DNA of 64,000 nucleotides, taken from contig NC_068558.1 in assembly GCF_022201045.2 (NCBI RefSeq), forward strand, positions 45,969,001 through 46,033,000, given 5' to 3'. The translations under genes and the position numbers were made by a program. Every line of letters starts with the position of its first letter. Position 1 is the first letter of the stretch. Positions 12,888-26,473 of this stretch are shown here, piece by piece. Under the pieces are notes generated by a model. The model was not told where the DNA came from. It searched no databases and was given only the letters and a program-made list of their open reading frames with translations. Source of the DNA: Citrus sinensis. Taxonomy: Eukaryota; Streptophyta; Magnoliopsida; Sapindales; Rutaceae.

Positions 12888-15005
12888 GATGGGTTTTCCA
12901 CCTTGTCGATGCTTGAAGGAAGTTGGTCTTTCTGGTTGTCTGTTCTAGGATTTGTTATGTTTTATTTTCGTTGAATTGTTAAGTTAGATGAACGCTGGTA
13001 TGTGTGTTCTTTCCAAAGAGGAGTGCCATTTTGCGGACACCTGTTATCTGTTTATATTTATGGTTTACTTATTCTGTGTTGAATGGGATGTGCTTTTTAG
13101 ATTGAACATTTTGCTATCAAGTATTTTTGTTTGCAGTGTGCTTGATATGAGGAGTGAATTGAATGTTTGTTAGGGCCTGGATAAATAGTTCATCTGCTAC
13201 ATATCTTGTATTTCAATACCTAGGACTAGGAGTAGGGGACGTTCACAGCTATTTATCCATTAGCATACTGTATCAAGCACTGCTTGGTTCTCACTTCCTT
13301 TTCCCTATTGTAACTTGCTCTAGAATGGAGATGATTAGATTGCTTTGGTTATTTCGCTTGACTGATGAATGTCAGTTTCCATGAAGTACTAATTATGGTT
13401 TGATTATTAGAACACTAAGCAGCTATGCCTTTTACACTGAGTTTTTGAACGATTCAAGCAGTTCTGCATTGCTTTCCACTTTTGATCTGCTGTTGAATTT
13501 GATTATGAAATATTAAATGTTCAGAGTTGTTGCCGTTGAATGTTTTTGCATCCCTAGCTTGTTATCATTCACAGCACAGATAATTAATAATCTCCTTTGC
13601 CTGAGACTCTTAAATTATTTCATCTTTTCTTCATCCAGTTGCTGAATGAACAAAGTGAGGCATGCAAACCGATAATGGCTCATTACTTCTTTTAATGCGT
13701 GAAATCTATTAAAATCATTTCTTCGCATTATATACTAAGCTTGATCTACAAATATATTATGGGCTCGACCATATGACCCCTCTTCTGCTGAATTAGTGTT
13801 TGTAAAAGGAGATTTACTTGGCTTGTATTAACATGATTTTTCCTGAATGGTTGGTTTGGGCTCAAAATTCACTACTGCCCGATTTTCACCTGGTAAATTT
13901 ATTATGAATGAGCCTTTTTTTCCCCCTTCCACTTGTTAGTTGCGTTGTTGATGGATATAACAATGAAGATGCTGATTGCGTTGGTGATGGTTATAAAATG
14001 AAGATGCTGAAGAGATATTATTATGTATTTGGATGTTCCAGTGAGATGAAACGTTGAACAGACACAAGAAAACACGTTCCTAGCCTCCTAGGCTGACATA
14101 ATATAATTTTTAAACAATTTTGCAGAGCGGCTTGGTGGGTCATAGAATTTTTCGATGCCAGCGTATAACCATGTGGAATTTAATACTACCGGGTGATACC
14201 GTTTTCAATTTTGTCTGCAAGATGCGTGACTGGCAGTCCAACTGATGACAGCAGTCAGCCGTAGCCGGTAAACGGGCTGTTTTAGATAAAGAGCAATCTG
14301 TTTGTGAAAATTTCAAAGCCTGCGCCTTCAAAACAAGCTGTAGACGGGTTAATTAGTTTTCCACAACCACTAAATTAATTATTTGAGTAGCGATTAATTA
14401 CAAATATAAAGAAATTATTTTTCAGTTGTCGTAGTAACGTAAGAGCACCCGGTTTTTTCGGCTTTTTAAATCTGGTTAATTGAGGACTGATAAAATGACA
14501 AATCTTTTCCAGTTTACAAATATTTTATACAATTCTGAATGAGTGTGTTTGACGAGCTTTTCGATGGACGAGTTGGAACCGCCACTGTAAACAACCAACA
14601 GAAAGCCCAATGCTTGTTAAAGACTGACTGGCCCATACCGTTTAAATAGGTTGGACATTGGACATGCATGCAAGGATAGTCCACGGATAAGAATTAAGAT
14701 ACCAACATCTTTCGTTCACCAGCGAAGAAGATAAGATTTTTCTCATAAAGGGGGAGCATAAGATTAAAATTTATAAATGTTTCATCATCATATAAACAAG
14801 TTACTACAAACATAACATAAAAGATGCGATTGAAACATAACCGCTAAAAATCAGAGGAACTATTTATCATTCAAGTCTCCATATGGTATTGTAGTATATG
14901 AATATCAAGGTGACCAAAACATCACGATCCCATCACATAACAACATCCAAGGACTTAAAAAGGAGAAAAAAAAAACATAATTAAAAGAGCATAACGACGA
15001 TGTTA
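12888..15005. other. Spacer between convergent bZIP53 and CP12
   Basis: This begins with the bZIP53 3' untranslated region and ends with that of CP12, since the two genes converge. The middle holds no gene I can support. Open frames at 12988-13384 show no recognisable protein. Confidence 0.45.
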
Positions 15006-15398
15006 TCAATCTTCATAAGTGCGGCACTCATCGGTCTCTGGGTTGTCCTTACAGTAAGCCTCCAAAGGATCGGAATCCTTCTTCCTCTCTCTAGCATGGC
15101 TGGCCGCGGCACTCAGCTCCTCCACCTCGTCCCATGCAGCAGCACACTCGCCACTAGCAGGGTCCCCCTCGCACGCCTCCTCTGCACTCTTGATGCTTTG
15201 CTCCACCTTCTCTGAGATTCTATCGGGAGCAGCTCTCAGGGGTTGCATGTGCATGCGCCCTGTTCTAAACTGAGCGGGCCTTTTCCTTGATGGGTTGTTG
15301 AGCCACAGAGACCTGCTGGGTTGAACCTTTGACTTCGGGTCTGTGATTTTGGCAAAGACGCTGGGAGTTGAGAGATTGACACCGGCTATTGTTGCCAT
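15006..15398 (-). CDS. CP12: Calvin cycle protein CP12, chloroplast precursor
   Basis: CP12 is a small disordered redox linker that binds GAPDH and phosphoribulokinase into an inactive complex in the dark and releases them in the light. The 130-residue precursor starts MATIAGVNL with a Ser/Arg-rich transit peptide to about residue 55. The mature part has both disulphide pairs, C76/C85 and C116/C125, the conserved AAAWDEVEELSAAASHAR and the C-terminal YCKDNPETDECRTYED that docks on GAPDH. The frame stays open upstream, but MATIAG is the family's start and lies ~85 bases below a TATA motif. There is no intron. Both Arabidopsis CP12-1 (next to CGEP) and CP12-2 (next to bZIP53) have the neighbours seen here. 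Confidence 0.96.
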   Translation of the reverse strand: MATIAGVNLSTPSVFAKITDPKSKVQPSRSLWLNNPSRKRPAQFRTGRMHMQPLRAAPDRISEKVEQSIKSAEEACEGDPASGECAAAWDEVEELSAAASHARERKKDSDPLEAYCKDNPETDECRTYED

Positions 15399-15481
15399 TC
15401 TCGCCTCTTGCTCTTCTTCTATTTTGTTGTTTTGGCTTTGGTAATACGGTCTATTCGGAAATGATACCGTGATGACAGCAG

Positions 15482-15488
15482 ATTTATA
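15482..15488 (-). promoter_or_regulatory. TATA box of CP12
   Basis: On the minus strand this reads TATAAAT, about 85 bases above the CP12 start codon. It predicts a leader of roughly 50-60 bases and argues against use of the more upstream in-frame ATG at 15584. Confidence 0.5.
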
Positions 15489-16552
15489 CAATTGAAGCCC
15501 ATAACGCTTCGTGAACACATATTTCTTATCATATGACGGCCAATTGTAGACTGGCACGTAAGACTGGCTTGCAGATATTTTCAAAGAATATCAAACTTTC
15601 GTGTTGCTACTGTTTAACCATGCCTTTCGAGGGGGAAAAATAGTAAGAAATAAAAAGGGCGAAAAAAAGATTATTACATTTTTAGTTTTTGAAGATAAAA
15701 CATGGCAAATTATAAAGCTAGATACCTACGCTATTTTTAATTATCGGGGTAAATAAAGAGCGTGGGAAATATCAAAAAAGGGCAAAGGCCAGACACTTGA
15801 AGGGGCTGTTTGATCAATTCAATTCTATAGCCCGTAGTAGAAATACATGACACTACCAGAGTAGTATTAGTGGGCGGTGGTTACAATTTCTCTCAACCAA
15901 AGAGCCTTTGGATATAAATAAATAAATCAATAAATGAAAAAAAAAAAAAATCTTTGATTTTTATAGAAGAAGTGAAAGGGAAGTTCTTCTGAAAAATGAA
16001 GTTACAGCTATTTGGCATTAGCCTGTTTCTCTCTCAACACATGCCTGGTGTTCTCGGTATCACCGCGCTACTTCAGTACTTCTACATTCATGGGCTAGTT
16101 GGGTGGCATAATTTATGTTTCGTAGTGATCATTTTACATGTTATTTGTTAATAGATTCAGAAAGATTTTCTCATCTGGAAAAAAAAAAAGATAGAGAAAG
16201 ATTTTGACATTAAAATATATATATATATACAAAGTCAACTAACGCAACACATGATAGATTGAGTAATGTTTTCACATAAAAAATAAAGTTAATTAATACG
16301 TAATATGTTAAAAATGATTATTAACACATTATTTAAAATACAAATTTATATATCAACTATGTACATATAGCATTACTCATCACTTTCAAAGAATATATCC
16401 GCAGCAATCATGATTAAATATGATATTGTTTAAGATGGGAGAATTTAATTTTCGCAATCATACATGGTACACACATAATGAAGTTATAAATAAGTGTTAT
16501 TACAATCCGTTGTAAATTTGTTAAAATTACTGTGGGATCAGAGCTGGATTTA

Positions 16553-17088
16553 ATGCATGTTTGGCATGGTTTATTTGATAACAATAAGTACTTATTTAAT
16601 TTTAAAACATCTTCTTAGAATTTTTATTTTTATTTGGTTATATTTTGAGCAAAGTTTTTGTGGATTAAATAAGTTATTTTGCCTATACTACCAAAAACTT
16701 AAAATTTCAGTTTTTAGAAAGAGAGGTTTAAGATTTTTTTTTAAAAACTAAATTATCTAATATACTCCATTTTTTACTTCCCAACGTTAAAACATTTCTT
16801 TTGCGAAGAAAGATTAGTTGCGCGCTGTCGAGCACATTATTATGCTCGACGAGTCTCAAAACACTTGATGATTGCCTGAACTATTATTAAACATCAACTG
16901 ATGATCAAGTGATACATGGCCCTCAAACATATTATTATGTGCGACAATCTCTTCTTTTTATATCATAACTTTAAAAACTTGTTTATTAAAATAAATTTAC
17001 AATTTTGAATAAGATCTTACATCAACCTCCAAAGAACTACAATATTTTTAGTAAAGTTATATTTGAACAGTTGTGCTAAATGGAGCCT
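16553..17088. mobile_element. Possible Tourist-like MITE
   Basis: The left end, GCATGTTTGGCATGGTT after TTAAT, and the inverted right end, GGCTCCATTTAGCACAAC before TTA, are similar in the style of PIF/Harbinger Tourist elements. The ends are diverged and the limits are approximate. No coding capacity is visible. Confidence 0.35.
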
Positions 17089-17496
17089 TAGAATATAACA
17101 ATTCTCTTAGTGGAGAAGAGAGTAATAAATTTTTTAGTTATTGTTCATTCTCTGTCAATTAATTTATGAGATAATAAAGATTTTAATATAAATTAAAAAA
17201 AGTATTAAAAGTCAAAGATTCTAATGTTAAATAATTAATTATTTTAGAAAAATGAAAAGGTAAAAAAATTAATTTTTTTCCTTGTACAGACTAAAAATGA
17301 ATTAATTAATGTTTAGAAAATATGAGTTGGTATAAAAAAAATAAATCTTAATTGTAGAATAATTATTAATTTGAAAAATGCCTAAAAATAGAATTTTCTA
17401 TAATACGTCACTTAAAAAAATAACTAAAAAATAAATTGTTATTAAAATATGGGCTTTGTACTCTAAGCAAATACCTACATTTAAAGCCATCTTTAA

Positions 17497-18387
17497 GGTA
17501 GCGTTTACATTTTAGATTAGAGTGAGAATCCTGAAGAGTAGGAATCTTAAAATTAAGAGTGTGGAATGAGAGTGAGAGTAATTGTTTACTTACACTGAAA
17601 TGAGAGTATGAAATTGTCTTGGATTAGGAGTAAATAATTTTAAATTACAGTTTTACCCTTATTTAAAGAATTGTAATTTTTAATTACAAAATTAATAAAA
17701 AATATATATTTGAAAAATAAAATATTTATTTTATTATATTTATAAATTAATAATAATTAATAATATTCTTAATTATGTAAATCATAATTTTTTATTAATT
17801 TTAATTTGAATTATGTAAATAAAAAATTATTAATAATAGCAACACAAATGAAACATTATCATTGATAATATAGTACAAAATTAATATTTTCTTAAAATAA
17901 AATATTTATTATTATTAATTAAATAAATAATAATATTATATTTTCAAATAAAGATAGAATATAGTAATATTATTAATTCTCTATGAGTATAATAATATTA
18001 TTTTTAAGTAATTTTAACTTAGAATCAATGTAAATTCTTATTTTTAACTAAATATAATAATATTATATTTAAATATGTTTAATATTATTATTTTAATAAA
18101 TTTAATTTATAAAATAACTTACTGATATTATTTAAATAAATATAATATTATTTATTTTATTTAATTAAATTTAATAAAATAAGTATGTTTATTATTATTA
18201 TTTTTAATAAATGTAATTTATAATATAATATAATAATATTATTTATTTTATTTTATTAAATATTATTTATTTTATTTTAAATATAAGGGTAAAAATAAAA
18301 GAAGGAGAGTGGATTCTCACTCCTACCTCCCCATAGAGTGAGAGAAATCTACATTCTTCACTCCCACTCCAAAATGTAAACATTACA
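17497..18387. mobile_element. PIF/Harbinger (Tourist-like) MITE, 891 bases
   Basis: The left end GGTAGCGTTTACATTTT and the inverted right end TGTAATGTTTACATTTT match closely. The insertion is flanked by TAA at 17494-17496 and 18388-18390, the three-base target duplication used by this superfamily. Similarity of the two ends extends inward through GAGTGAGAATC-like motifs. The middle is almost pure A/T with no open frame, so it is non-autonomous. Confidence 0.75.
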
Positions 18388-18875
18388 TAAGTGGAGTCTC
18401 GTAATTTTTCTTATTAATTCAAAGAATACCATACTTAATTATAGAACTTTACTAAAAAAAAAAAGAGCATAATTACTCTCATTTGACATTTGTAACAGTT
18501 TACACAACAAAACACGAAGAAACTTACAAATTAAGTCCTAAACTGTCGCCATATTTTCTCAAATTGTAATGGCTGTGTTTCGTTGAATGTAAGAAAATCC
18601 TAATTTATGGCAAAGAGCCGGGATATAGGAAAGACTAATCACTAATGTCTACAGTGGCCCAACCGAATCAACAAGAAGAAACCGAACACGTAAAATTATG
18701 ACGACATTGTGACGTTCCGACCTGCATGCTCACTGAACACACCATGTACTTGCCCGCACCAAATAATTATCTTTTTGCCGCTAAGATTCTTTTCGGTTAC
18801 CGCAACGACGCATGATTGGTCCGGAGAAAGTAGGCTAAAAAAAGAAAACGGACAAGGGGAAAAAAGGATGAATCA

Positions 18876-21800
18876 ATGAACCAAATGGTGCGCGGTCTTC
18901 ACAAAGTCTGTCACCGAGGCGTTTCGCTTCTCACGCCATCATCTCTCTCCCCACCGATCTTTCTCTGTCTAAAACTGGGCCGTGTCCCTGGCCACCTGAG
19001 AACTCACTCCATCAAAACCACAACCGCCATGACAGCCTCCAGGCTGCACCACTTGGTGCCTATACACTCAGTTTCTTCCAAAAATGACGGCACTAACGGC
19101 TCTTTATCTTCTTCAAATGCTGTTGCCACCGAAGACGAAGGTACTATTGACAGAATTTGTATTACTGATTGTTTCTTTTCATATTTGCTTCCGAGTGGAG
19201 TATCGTTTAATAAAACCAATTAGTATGGCGCTATCCGTTCAAATACTTTTGTATTTTGTAAATCGCGGATACTATTTTGTTTTGTAAACTTAAGTCATTT
19301 ATTTGCTGGAATATTTTACAATTTAAATGCTTCTTGATAGAATCTTATCGCTATGGATTGAAATGAAATTATATTTTTATAAATTTTTTATGTTTAAATT
19401 GTTTTCATGATATTTGTGAGGCAAAAAACTGCTGTGTTATCCAATTACTACCTTGCTAGTTGATGTTATGATATCAAATCATTTGACGCAGACAACTTAG
19501 AAGGCAGATATCGCCTTCCTCCTCCTGAGATTAGAGAAATTGTGGATGCTCCACCCCTTCCGGCACTGTCATTTTCACCACAAAGGGATAAAATACTGTT
19601 TCTCAAGCGAAGAGCTTTGCCACCATTGGAGGAACTGGCTAGGCCAGAGGAAAAGCTAGCTGGTCTTCGTATTGATGGCAAATGCAATACTAGGAGTCGG
19701 ATGTCATTCTACACTGGCATTGGGATACATCAATTATTTCCCGATGGTAAACTAGGGCAGGAAATAGAGATACAAGGCTTCCCTGATGGTGCCAAGCTCA
19801 ATTTTGTCACCTGGTCACAAGATGGGAAGCATCTAGCCTTTAGTATCCGAATTGATGCGGAGGATAGTAGTAGCAGTAAGCTTAGAGTTTGGGTAGCTGA
19901 TGTGGACACTGGAAAAGCTAGACCACTGTTTCAGTCACCTGATATCTATCTAAATGCAATTTTTGATAATTTCGTTTGGGTAAACAACTCTACTTTGTTA
20001 GTTTGCACCATCCCTTTATTACGAGGAGACCCACCAAAGAAACCTTTGGTTCCCTTAGGCCCGAAGATGCAATCTAATGAAAAAAGAGATATTATTCAAG
20101 TTAGAACCTTCCAGGATTTGCTAAAGGATGAGTACGATGAAGATTTGTTTGACTACTATGCCACCACACAGCTTGTTTTGGTTTCTTTGGATGGGACAGT
20201 AAAAGAAATTGGGCCTCCAGCTGTATATACGTCACTGGACCCATCCCCAGATGAGAAGTACATTTTGATTAGCTCAATTCACAGGCCTTATTCTTTTATA
20301 GTACCTTGTGGAAGATTTCCGAGACAGGTAGGAGTGTGGACAACTGATGGAATATTTGTCAGAGAACTTTGTGATTTGCCCCTTGCTGAGGACATTCCCA
20401 TTGCATTCAATAGCGTCCGAAAAGGAATGCGATCAATCAATTGGAGATCAGATAAGCCGTCAACACTATACTGGTATGTATCTCAATTCAATGTGTGGAT
20501 AAATGTGCATGAATATTAGTGACTGCTGATTATGAATTGTGAAAAATCTTAGCTAACTATCAGATTCTACTGGGGTTTCTAGGGCAGAGACACAGGATGG
20601 AGGTGATGCAAAAGTAGAAGTTACTCCACGTGATATAATTTACACACAGCAAGCAGAGCCTGTACAAGGTGAAGGACCAGAGATCTTACACAAACTCGAT
20701 CTTCGCTATGGGTATGAATGTGGGCTTTGTGTTTAGACAAAGTTTTTCTGCATAATTATCTCCTGATAGATATTTAGAGAAAAATGGATCCACTGAAAAC
20801 ATCATTGAGCTTCCTTTCATGATATTCATGGTGTGGTGTGTGTGTGTGTGCGTATTCTGAGGACTTTTCAAACCTCAGAATTTCCCAGTTAAGTATGGAA
20901 TACCAGAGATCAGGTCAACACTAGCCAAATTGGACGAGGTTCCCATTCTTGTGAACTCAATCATAACTTTGTTGTGTGCATTTAAATTGCTCTGTATAAT
21001 CTTTAAACTTGCTTTGCCAATCTACCTAAGTTTTAACCCAGGAATTTGTTTTGATATATGTGATCTTGGCGTTATCCCAGAGGGATTTCTTGGTGTGATG
21101 ACTCGCTGGCACTAGTTTATGAATCTTGGTATAAAACAAGGCGAACAAGAACCTGGGTAATATCTCCTGGATCTAAAGATGTGGCTCCACGCATACTGTT
21201 TGATCGGTCATCAGAAGACGTATATTCTGATCCTGGGTCACCCATGATGAGAAGAACATCCACTGGGACTTATGTGATAGCAAAGATTAAAAAGGAAAAT
21301 GATGAAGGCACTTACATTTTACTTAATGGAAATGGCGCTACGCCAGAAGGGAACATCCCCTTTCTTGATTTGTTTGACATGTAAGCTCTTTAAATCTCTG
21401 ACTCTCCCTTCTTGTATTGTGTTACCCCCTGCCATAGTTATCTAAACCAAATTCCATCAGAAATACAGGAAGCAAAGAACGAATATGGGAGAGTGACAAG
21501 GAAAAATACTACGAGACAACTGTTGCTTTAATGTCTGACCAGACTGAAGGAGACTTGTATCTTAATCAGTTGAAAATACTGACTTCAAAAGAGTCAAAAA
21601 CTGAAAATACCCAGTATTACATCCAGAGCTGGCCAGATAAGAAATCTTGCCAGATTACCGATTTTCCTCACCCATATCCTCAGTTGGCATCATTGCAGAA
21701 AGAGCTGATCAAGTACCAGAGAAAAGATGGGGTTCAACTTAGTGCAACATTATATCTACCCCCAGGCTATGATCCATCAAAAGATGGCCCTCTTCCATGT

Positions 21801-23484
21801 CTGTTCTGGTCTTACCCTGGAGAATTTAAAAGCAAAGATGCTGCTGGACAAGTTCGTGGTTCTCCTAATGAATTTCCGCGCATAGGTTCAACATCAGTCC
21901 TTCTTTGGCTGGCTAGAGGGTACTGCCTTTGGTTTTCTGTTGTATCCATTCTATGTTTTCCTACTACACAAATTTTTGATACTTATATATGGAGAAGCTA
22001 GATCAAGTTGTAATTAAATTCTCATCCTGCAGGTTTGCCATCTTAGGTGGTCCGACAACTCCTATTATTGGCGAAGGTGATGAGGAGGCAAATGATAGGT
22101 ATCATATACTGCATATTTGAATAGGGTCTAGCTGTCATTCATATGGATAATTTAATTGTTTGTAGCATCTAATGTTTCCCATTATTTAACTGGGAAAAAG
22201 AAGGGGTACCTTGATAGATGGTTCTTCGGTTGGAAGTAAATATGCATAATTCATGTCAAATTACTGCCTTCCCCCATTGGGATATTCTGTGGAATGCTGT
22301 ATACAAAATTTTATATTAGTGTTCTATGCACTATTTAACCAATTAATTGATTAGGTTTGTGGAGCAATTGGTTGCATGCGCAGAGGCTGCTGTTGAGGAA
22401 GTTGTTCGACGTGGAGTAAGCCTTTTGACCTTTTGTATGGATCCTACATCCATACCGCTGTGGTGTTGACTAAAATATTTTTACAGATAACTTTTCTGGT
22501 GCTGTGCTTGTTCAGGTGGCTCATCCAAGCAAAATTGCTGTTGGAGGACATTCCTATGGAGCATTCATGACTGCTAACCTGCTCGCACATGCCCCCCATC
22601 TTTTCTGTTGTGGAATTGCTCGTTCTGGAGCTTACAACAGAACACTTACACCTTTTGGTTTTCAGGTAAAGGCATAACCATCTTCCCTTTCCATCTTTAA
22701 CAAAAGACCCTTTTAGTTTCTCCTTGGTTCTGTTTCATCTTCCTTTTCCATCTTTAACAAAAGACCCTTTCCATTTCTCCTTAGTTCTGTTTCTTACTTT
22801 GATGTAAATATGATTTCCTCCATGTTAACTGGTGTAGAATGAGGACAGAACTCTTTGGGAGGCTACCAGTACTTATGTAGAGATGAGTCCTTTCATGTCC
22901 GCAAATAAACTTAAGAAGCCAATCTTGCTTGTCCACGGAGAAGAAGACAATAACTCGGGAACGTTAACCATGCAGGTCATTTGAAAGCTTCTTCTATCTT
23001 GTTTTTCACCAGCTACAAGAGCCCATCAGCTAATTAAAAATCTCAATATTTTCAGCAGGAGTAATCTCATTTATCTCAATATTTGGCTTTGTTTGTTTGA
23101 CTTTGAGCAAGTGTAATAAATTTATAGCTGGCTTTTTGTTGCTTACTTTTGCATTTACACATGATGCAGTCGGATCGATTTTTCAATGCTCTGAAAGGTC
23201 ATGGTGCTCTTTGTCGCCTAGTCATTCTTCCCTTTGAGAGTCATGGCTACGCTGCACGTGAGAGCATCATGCATGTTCTTTGGGAAACTGACAGATGGCT
23301 GCAGAAATATTGTGTGTCAAACACTGCTGATCGTAGTACAGACCTCAAGGTGAGTAAAGATGATGAAAGCAAAGGTGCTCCACATTTACAAAACAAAACA
23401 GTTGCTGCTAGTGGAGGCGGAGGCACAGAAGCAGATTTTGAGCATGATGGATGTCATTTGGCTCCGAGGTCATCCTTATGGTAA
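18876..23484 (+). CDS. CGEP: Chloroplast glutamyl endopeptidase (CGEP, S9 family)
   Basis: CGEP is a stromal serine peptidase of the prolyl-oligopeptidase clan that cleaves after Glu. I place ten exons: 18876-19140, 19492-20473, 20583-20711, 21081-21380, 21461-21919, 22033-22098, 22355-22415, 22516-22665, 22838-22975 and 23170-23484. They join in one frame to 954 residues (Arabidopsis At2g47390: about 960). A Ser/Arg-rich transit peptide precedes PPPEIREIVDAPPLPALSFS. A beta-propeller fills residues ~90-600 and the alpha/beta-hydrolase part follows. The catalytic triad is S767 (GGHSYGAF), D841 (HGEEDNN) and H875 (ESHGY). The start could instead be the ATG at 18885 (MVRGLHKVCHR). Intron 8 contains a ~57-base tandem duplication (22687-22795). 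A broken copy of exons 8-10 lies at 29680-30890. Confidence 0.95.
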
Positions 23485-26473
23485 TTTATTTATTTTCCAG
23501 TATAAAAATAGAGTATTATAATATAAAAGGTTTTCCTATCCTTGGTCCATGAGCTACTTTTGATGCCCTCATTCCTGTGACAATGACTCTCTCCACAACC
23601 CCCACCCCCCCCCAAAAAAAATTATTTTATTTTTATTTTACTGTCTTGCTTTTAAGTGGTTTCGAAATGTCTGGCACAATATTCTTGGTTAACTAGCATA
23701 AGTGTCAGAAGTATTGAAATGTTTTTTAAGGTATGGATATGATTGTGGCTAGTCAGTTATTTGTATTAAGCTATTGTGTAGATTGAATTGGCTGATGCTT
23801 GCGGCGGACTACCTACAATTGGAGCAGCAACCCATGGATGCCACAGAATGGGCACGACCAATGGATACCAGGCTGAGCAGTGCAGATTGCTCGCTCTGAA
23901 ACTTCTGCATCGTCAATTTAAACCTTTTAGAAGCACAATAAAATGTAATGAAAAGACCATTTGTTATACCTGAATCATGAAACCCCACTGATCAGATGAG
24001 TAGCAGCAAGATTACCTGACAACACTAATTAAGCGCTCTTTCTTGGTTCACCTCCTTTTCAAATACTTAATAACACTGATTATTCTGACAGAGGATCGAA
24101 AGGTTGTGTATATAGTATAATGGCTATAAATTAATACTTATAAATTAATTACTTCTATTATATAATAATTTCTTGCGATCCTGATTTGGGTAGGCTAAAT
24201 TAATAGTTTCGATAAATTAATGAGATAACACTTTTTTTTCTGAAAATTCTCATAATAATAGATAAATATCTACCGTTCACTTAATGTTGGGTATTTTATT
24301 ATTATTTTTTTATGTAGCTTTCCACCTAAAATTTATAAAATGTATTGCTTTTTTACTTTTTTGTTAACATCGTTAGAAGATTGAACAGAATATTGATAAA
24401 ATTATTATTTTGCCCTTGAATGTTTTAAAAAAATAACTTATTGGTTGTTGTTTTTAGATACTCTTGGAACGTGTTGTATTTTGGATAATAGCAAGAAATT
24501 GTAAATTCTAAGTTCCCCATAAGTGATTTTATGTTGTTATTTTTTATTGATGGGAACAAAGTATAATATTGAAAGTTTCTCACAATTGGTTTCATGATTA
24601 TTTTGAACGTATTTTGGATATCTATAATTGTTTTTATTAATGATTTATTATTGTTATTGAAGAGATGTATTCACGATAGAATATATGAGCACCAGGTTCT
24701 GATTTTTGTTGTGAATGAGTTACAAATTAATTAGGGTGCTTATTTCGGTGATTTTTTATCTTCAAATTAATAATTTTGGTAAATTTATATAGCTAGTTTT
24801 GTAGCCGTTATTGGTTCCAACAACTACAAAAAGAATTTTATTTTGTCATTTCTTTTTATGTTCAAGGGCAAAATAATTATTATTTCAGTGTTATGTAAAA
24901 TCCTCTATGGTGTTAATGGAAAAAAGTAAAAATGATACACTTTGTAAACTTTAGGTAGATAGCTGATAATAATAATTTAAAAAATATATTATTATTATTA
25001 TAAAAATAAAAATAAAAATAAAAATTTTAAATTAAAGTTTCGGAGTTTTTTTAATAAAGAGTGAAACAATAGTGGTCAATGAATGTTTTTGCATTAATAA
25101 TTTGTTAAAATAAAAAATATAATTGACTATAATATTTTATTAAATAAAATAGTACTTTATTAATACTTGTTTTTTCTTGAAAACTTTATTGATACTTGTT
25201 TTTTCTTGAAATTTATATATATATTGGATCTTATCTCTAATTTTTTTTTTTATTGCATTTACAAGTTCTTGAGTTGAATTCTATAATTTACCATAAAAAA
25301 TTATGAAGTGGGTGCTTTCATGTGCGTAACATGCTGCATCATCTTTAAATTGATAAAATACAATAAATTTTTAGTTGATTAATTGTATGTTTATTGAACG
25401 GTAAATACACTTTATAAATTAATAACTTATTAATTTATCTATTAATTAATAAATTTTATATAATTCCAAATAATATTAATTTATGGAAGTTATACTCTAC
25501 TTAAATTTGTTTCTGACAATCAGTATTCAGTGGTAGTGAACTTAAATATTGTTGGCCGCTTTATTTGCATAAAGAAAATAGAACGAGCAATAGAAACCAC
25601 AGGCGTGCTTTTACTCGTATTATATAGAAAGCATAGTCGTGCTTTTACCCGTCTTTAAGTACGTTAAGCTGTATTAAAAAAAAGTACGTTAATCTCGCCC
25701 AGTGTCATTTGGCTGTGGCCATACCTAGCTTAGTACATCAGGAGCGATTACTATGGATGAAATAATAATAAACTCTCAGAAATGGCTATGGCTAGCTTTT
25801 CGGTAACAGAAGCGATTATTATAGATGAAATCGTGATTAACTCTTAAAAAATACAGCTGGTTAGCAGATTGATTACAGAACACTGAACTCTTTCGATGTA
25901 CGCCATTGTCTGTGCCATCTGAAAATCCCATAATTCAAAAAACTATTCACTTATCTCGAACACGATACTCTCCACCAAAAGCAAAAGGAAAATTATTGAG
26001 CATGATTGTATTCTCAACATTTCTCTCAAGAGCATCATAACAATGGCCTAACTATCAGGATATTTCCTGAGCTGTCTATAACATTCAAATTGCCTGCCTG
26101 TGCCTTCACCGCTAAACCCATAGAGCAAGAGACTACAAAGTGAACAACTAACTCAATGGAGTTAAGCTTGTTGCACTCAAAAGAATGTATTTCTTGTTCC
26201 AGACGTGCAAATTTGTCATTCACAAACATAACAGGTGACAAACTAAGAACATCTCAAATAAAGTAAACAAGACAGATAATGCTTGATGAAGAGAACCAAG
26301 AATCTTTACAATTTCATAACCAACAATCAGTCAAGTCTCAGAAAAGAAAATTTATTTGTTGAAAACCCAAACTATGGAAGATCATGTGAGATCTAGGCGC
26401 CAAATAAGGAGAATCCAAATTATCAGAGTACCATTGAAGCCATCCACATCATCACCGTGATAACGTAAACACT
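23485..26473. other. CGEP 3' end and spacer to COX5C
   Basis: The CGEP 3' untranslated region probably runs to ~23970. The spacer beyond is AT-rich and contains a long-inverted-repeat element at 24290-24985, listed separately. Sequence near 26298-26600, around and below the COX5C end, has diverged copies at 31520-31590 and 38474-38672. No other gene is seen. Confidence 0.5.
24290..24985. mobile_element. Long terminal-inverted-repeat MITE, Mutator-like
   Basis: About 110 bases at 24317-24423 are repeated in inverted, diverged form at about 24850-24965. Shared segments include ATTATTTTGCCCTTGAA, TTTTTACTTTTTT and CCACCTAAAATTTA/CTACCTAAAGTTTA. Long inverted repeats around an AT-rich filler suggest a non-autonomous Mutator-like or foldback element. 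The outer limits are approximate because both flanks are ATT-repeat rich, and I could not define a target duplication. Confidence 0.55.

Larger units (their letters stand above)
15489..18875. other. Intergenic region between divergent CP12 and CGEP
   Basis: This region holds the CP12 promoter on the left and the CGEP promoter on the right (about 18500-18875, more GC-rich). Between them lies strongly AT-rich DNA with two transposon relics, listed separately at 16553-17088 and 17497-18387. I see no gene here. Confidence 0.5.

Noticed and set aside
15399-15584. Upstream in-frame extension of CP12 starting MKISASQSY.
   Set aside because: It lies across the TATA motif, has no family support, and the standard start MATIAG gives a normal transit peptide.
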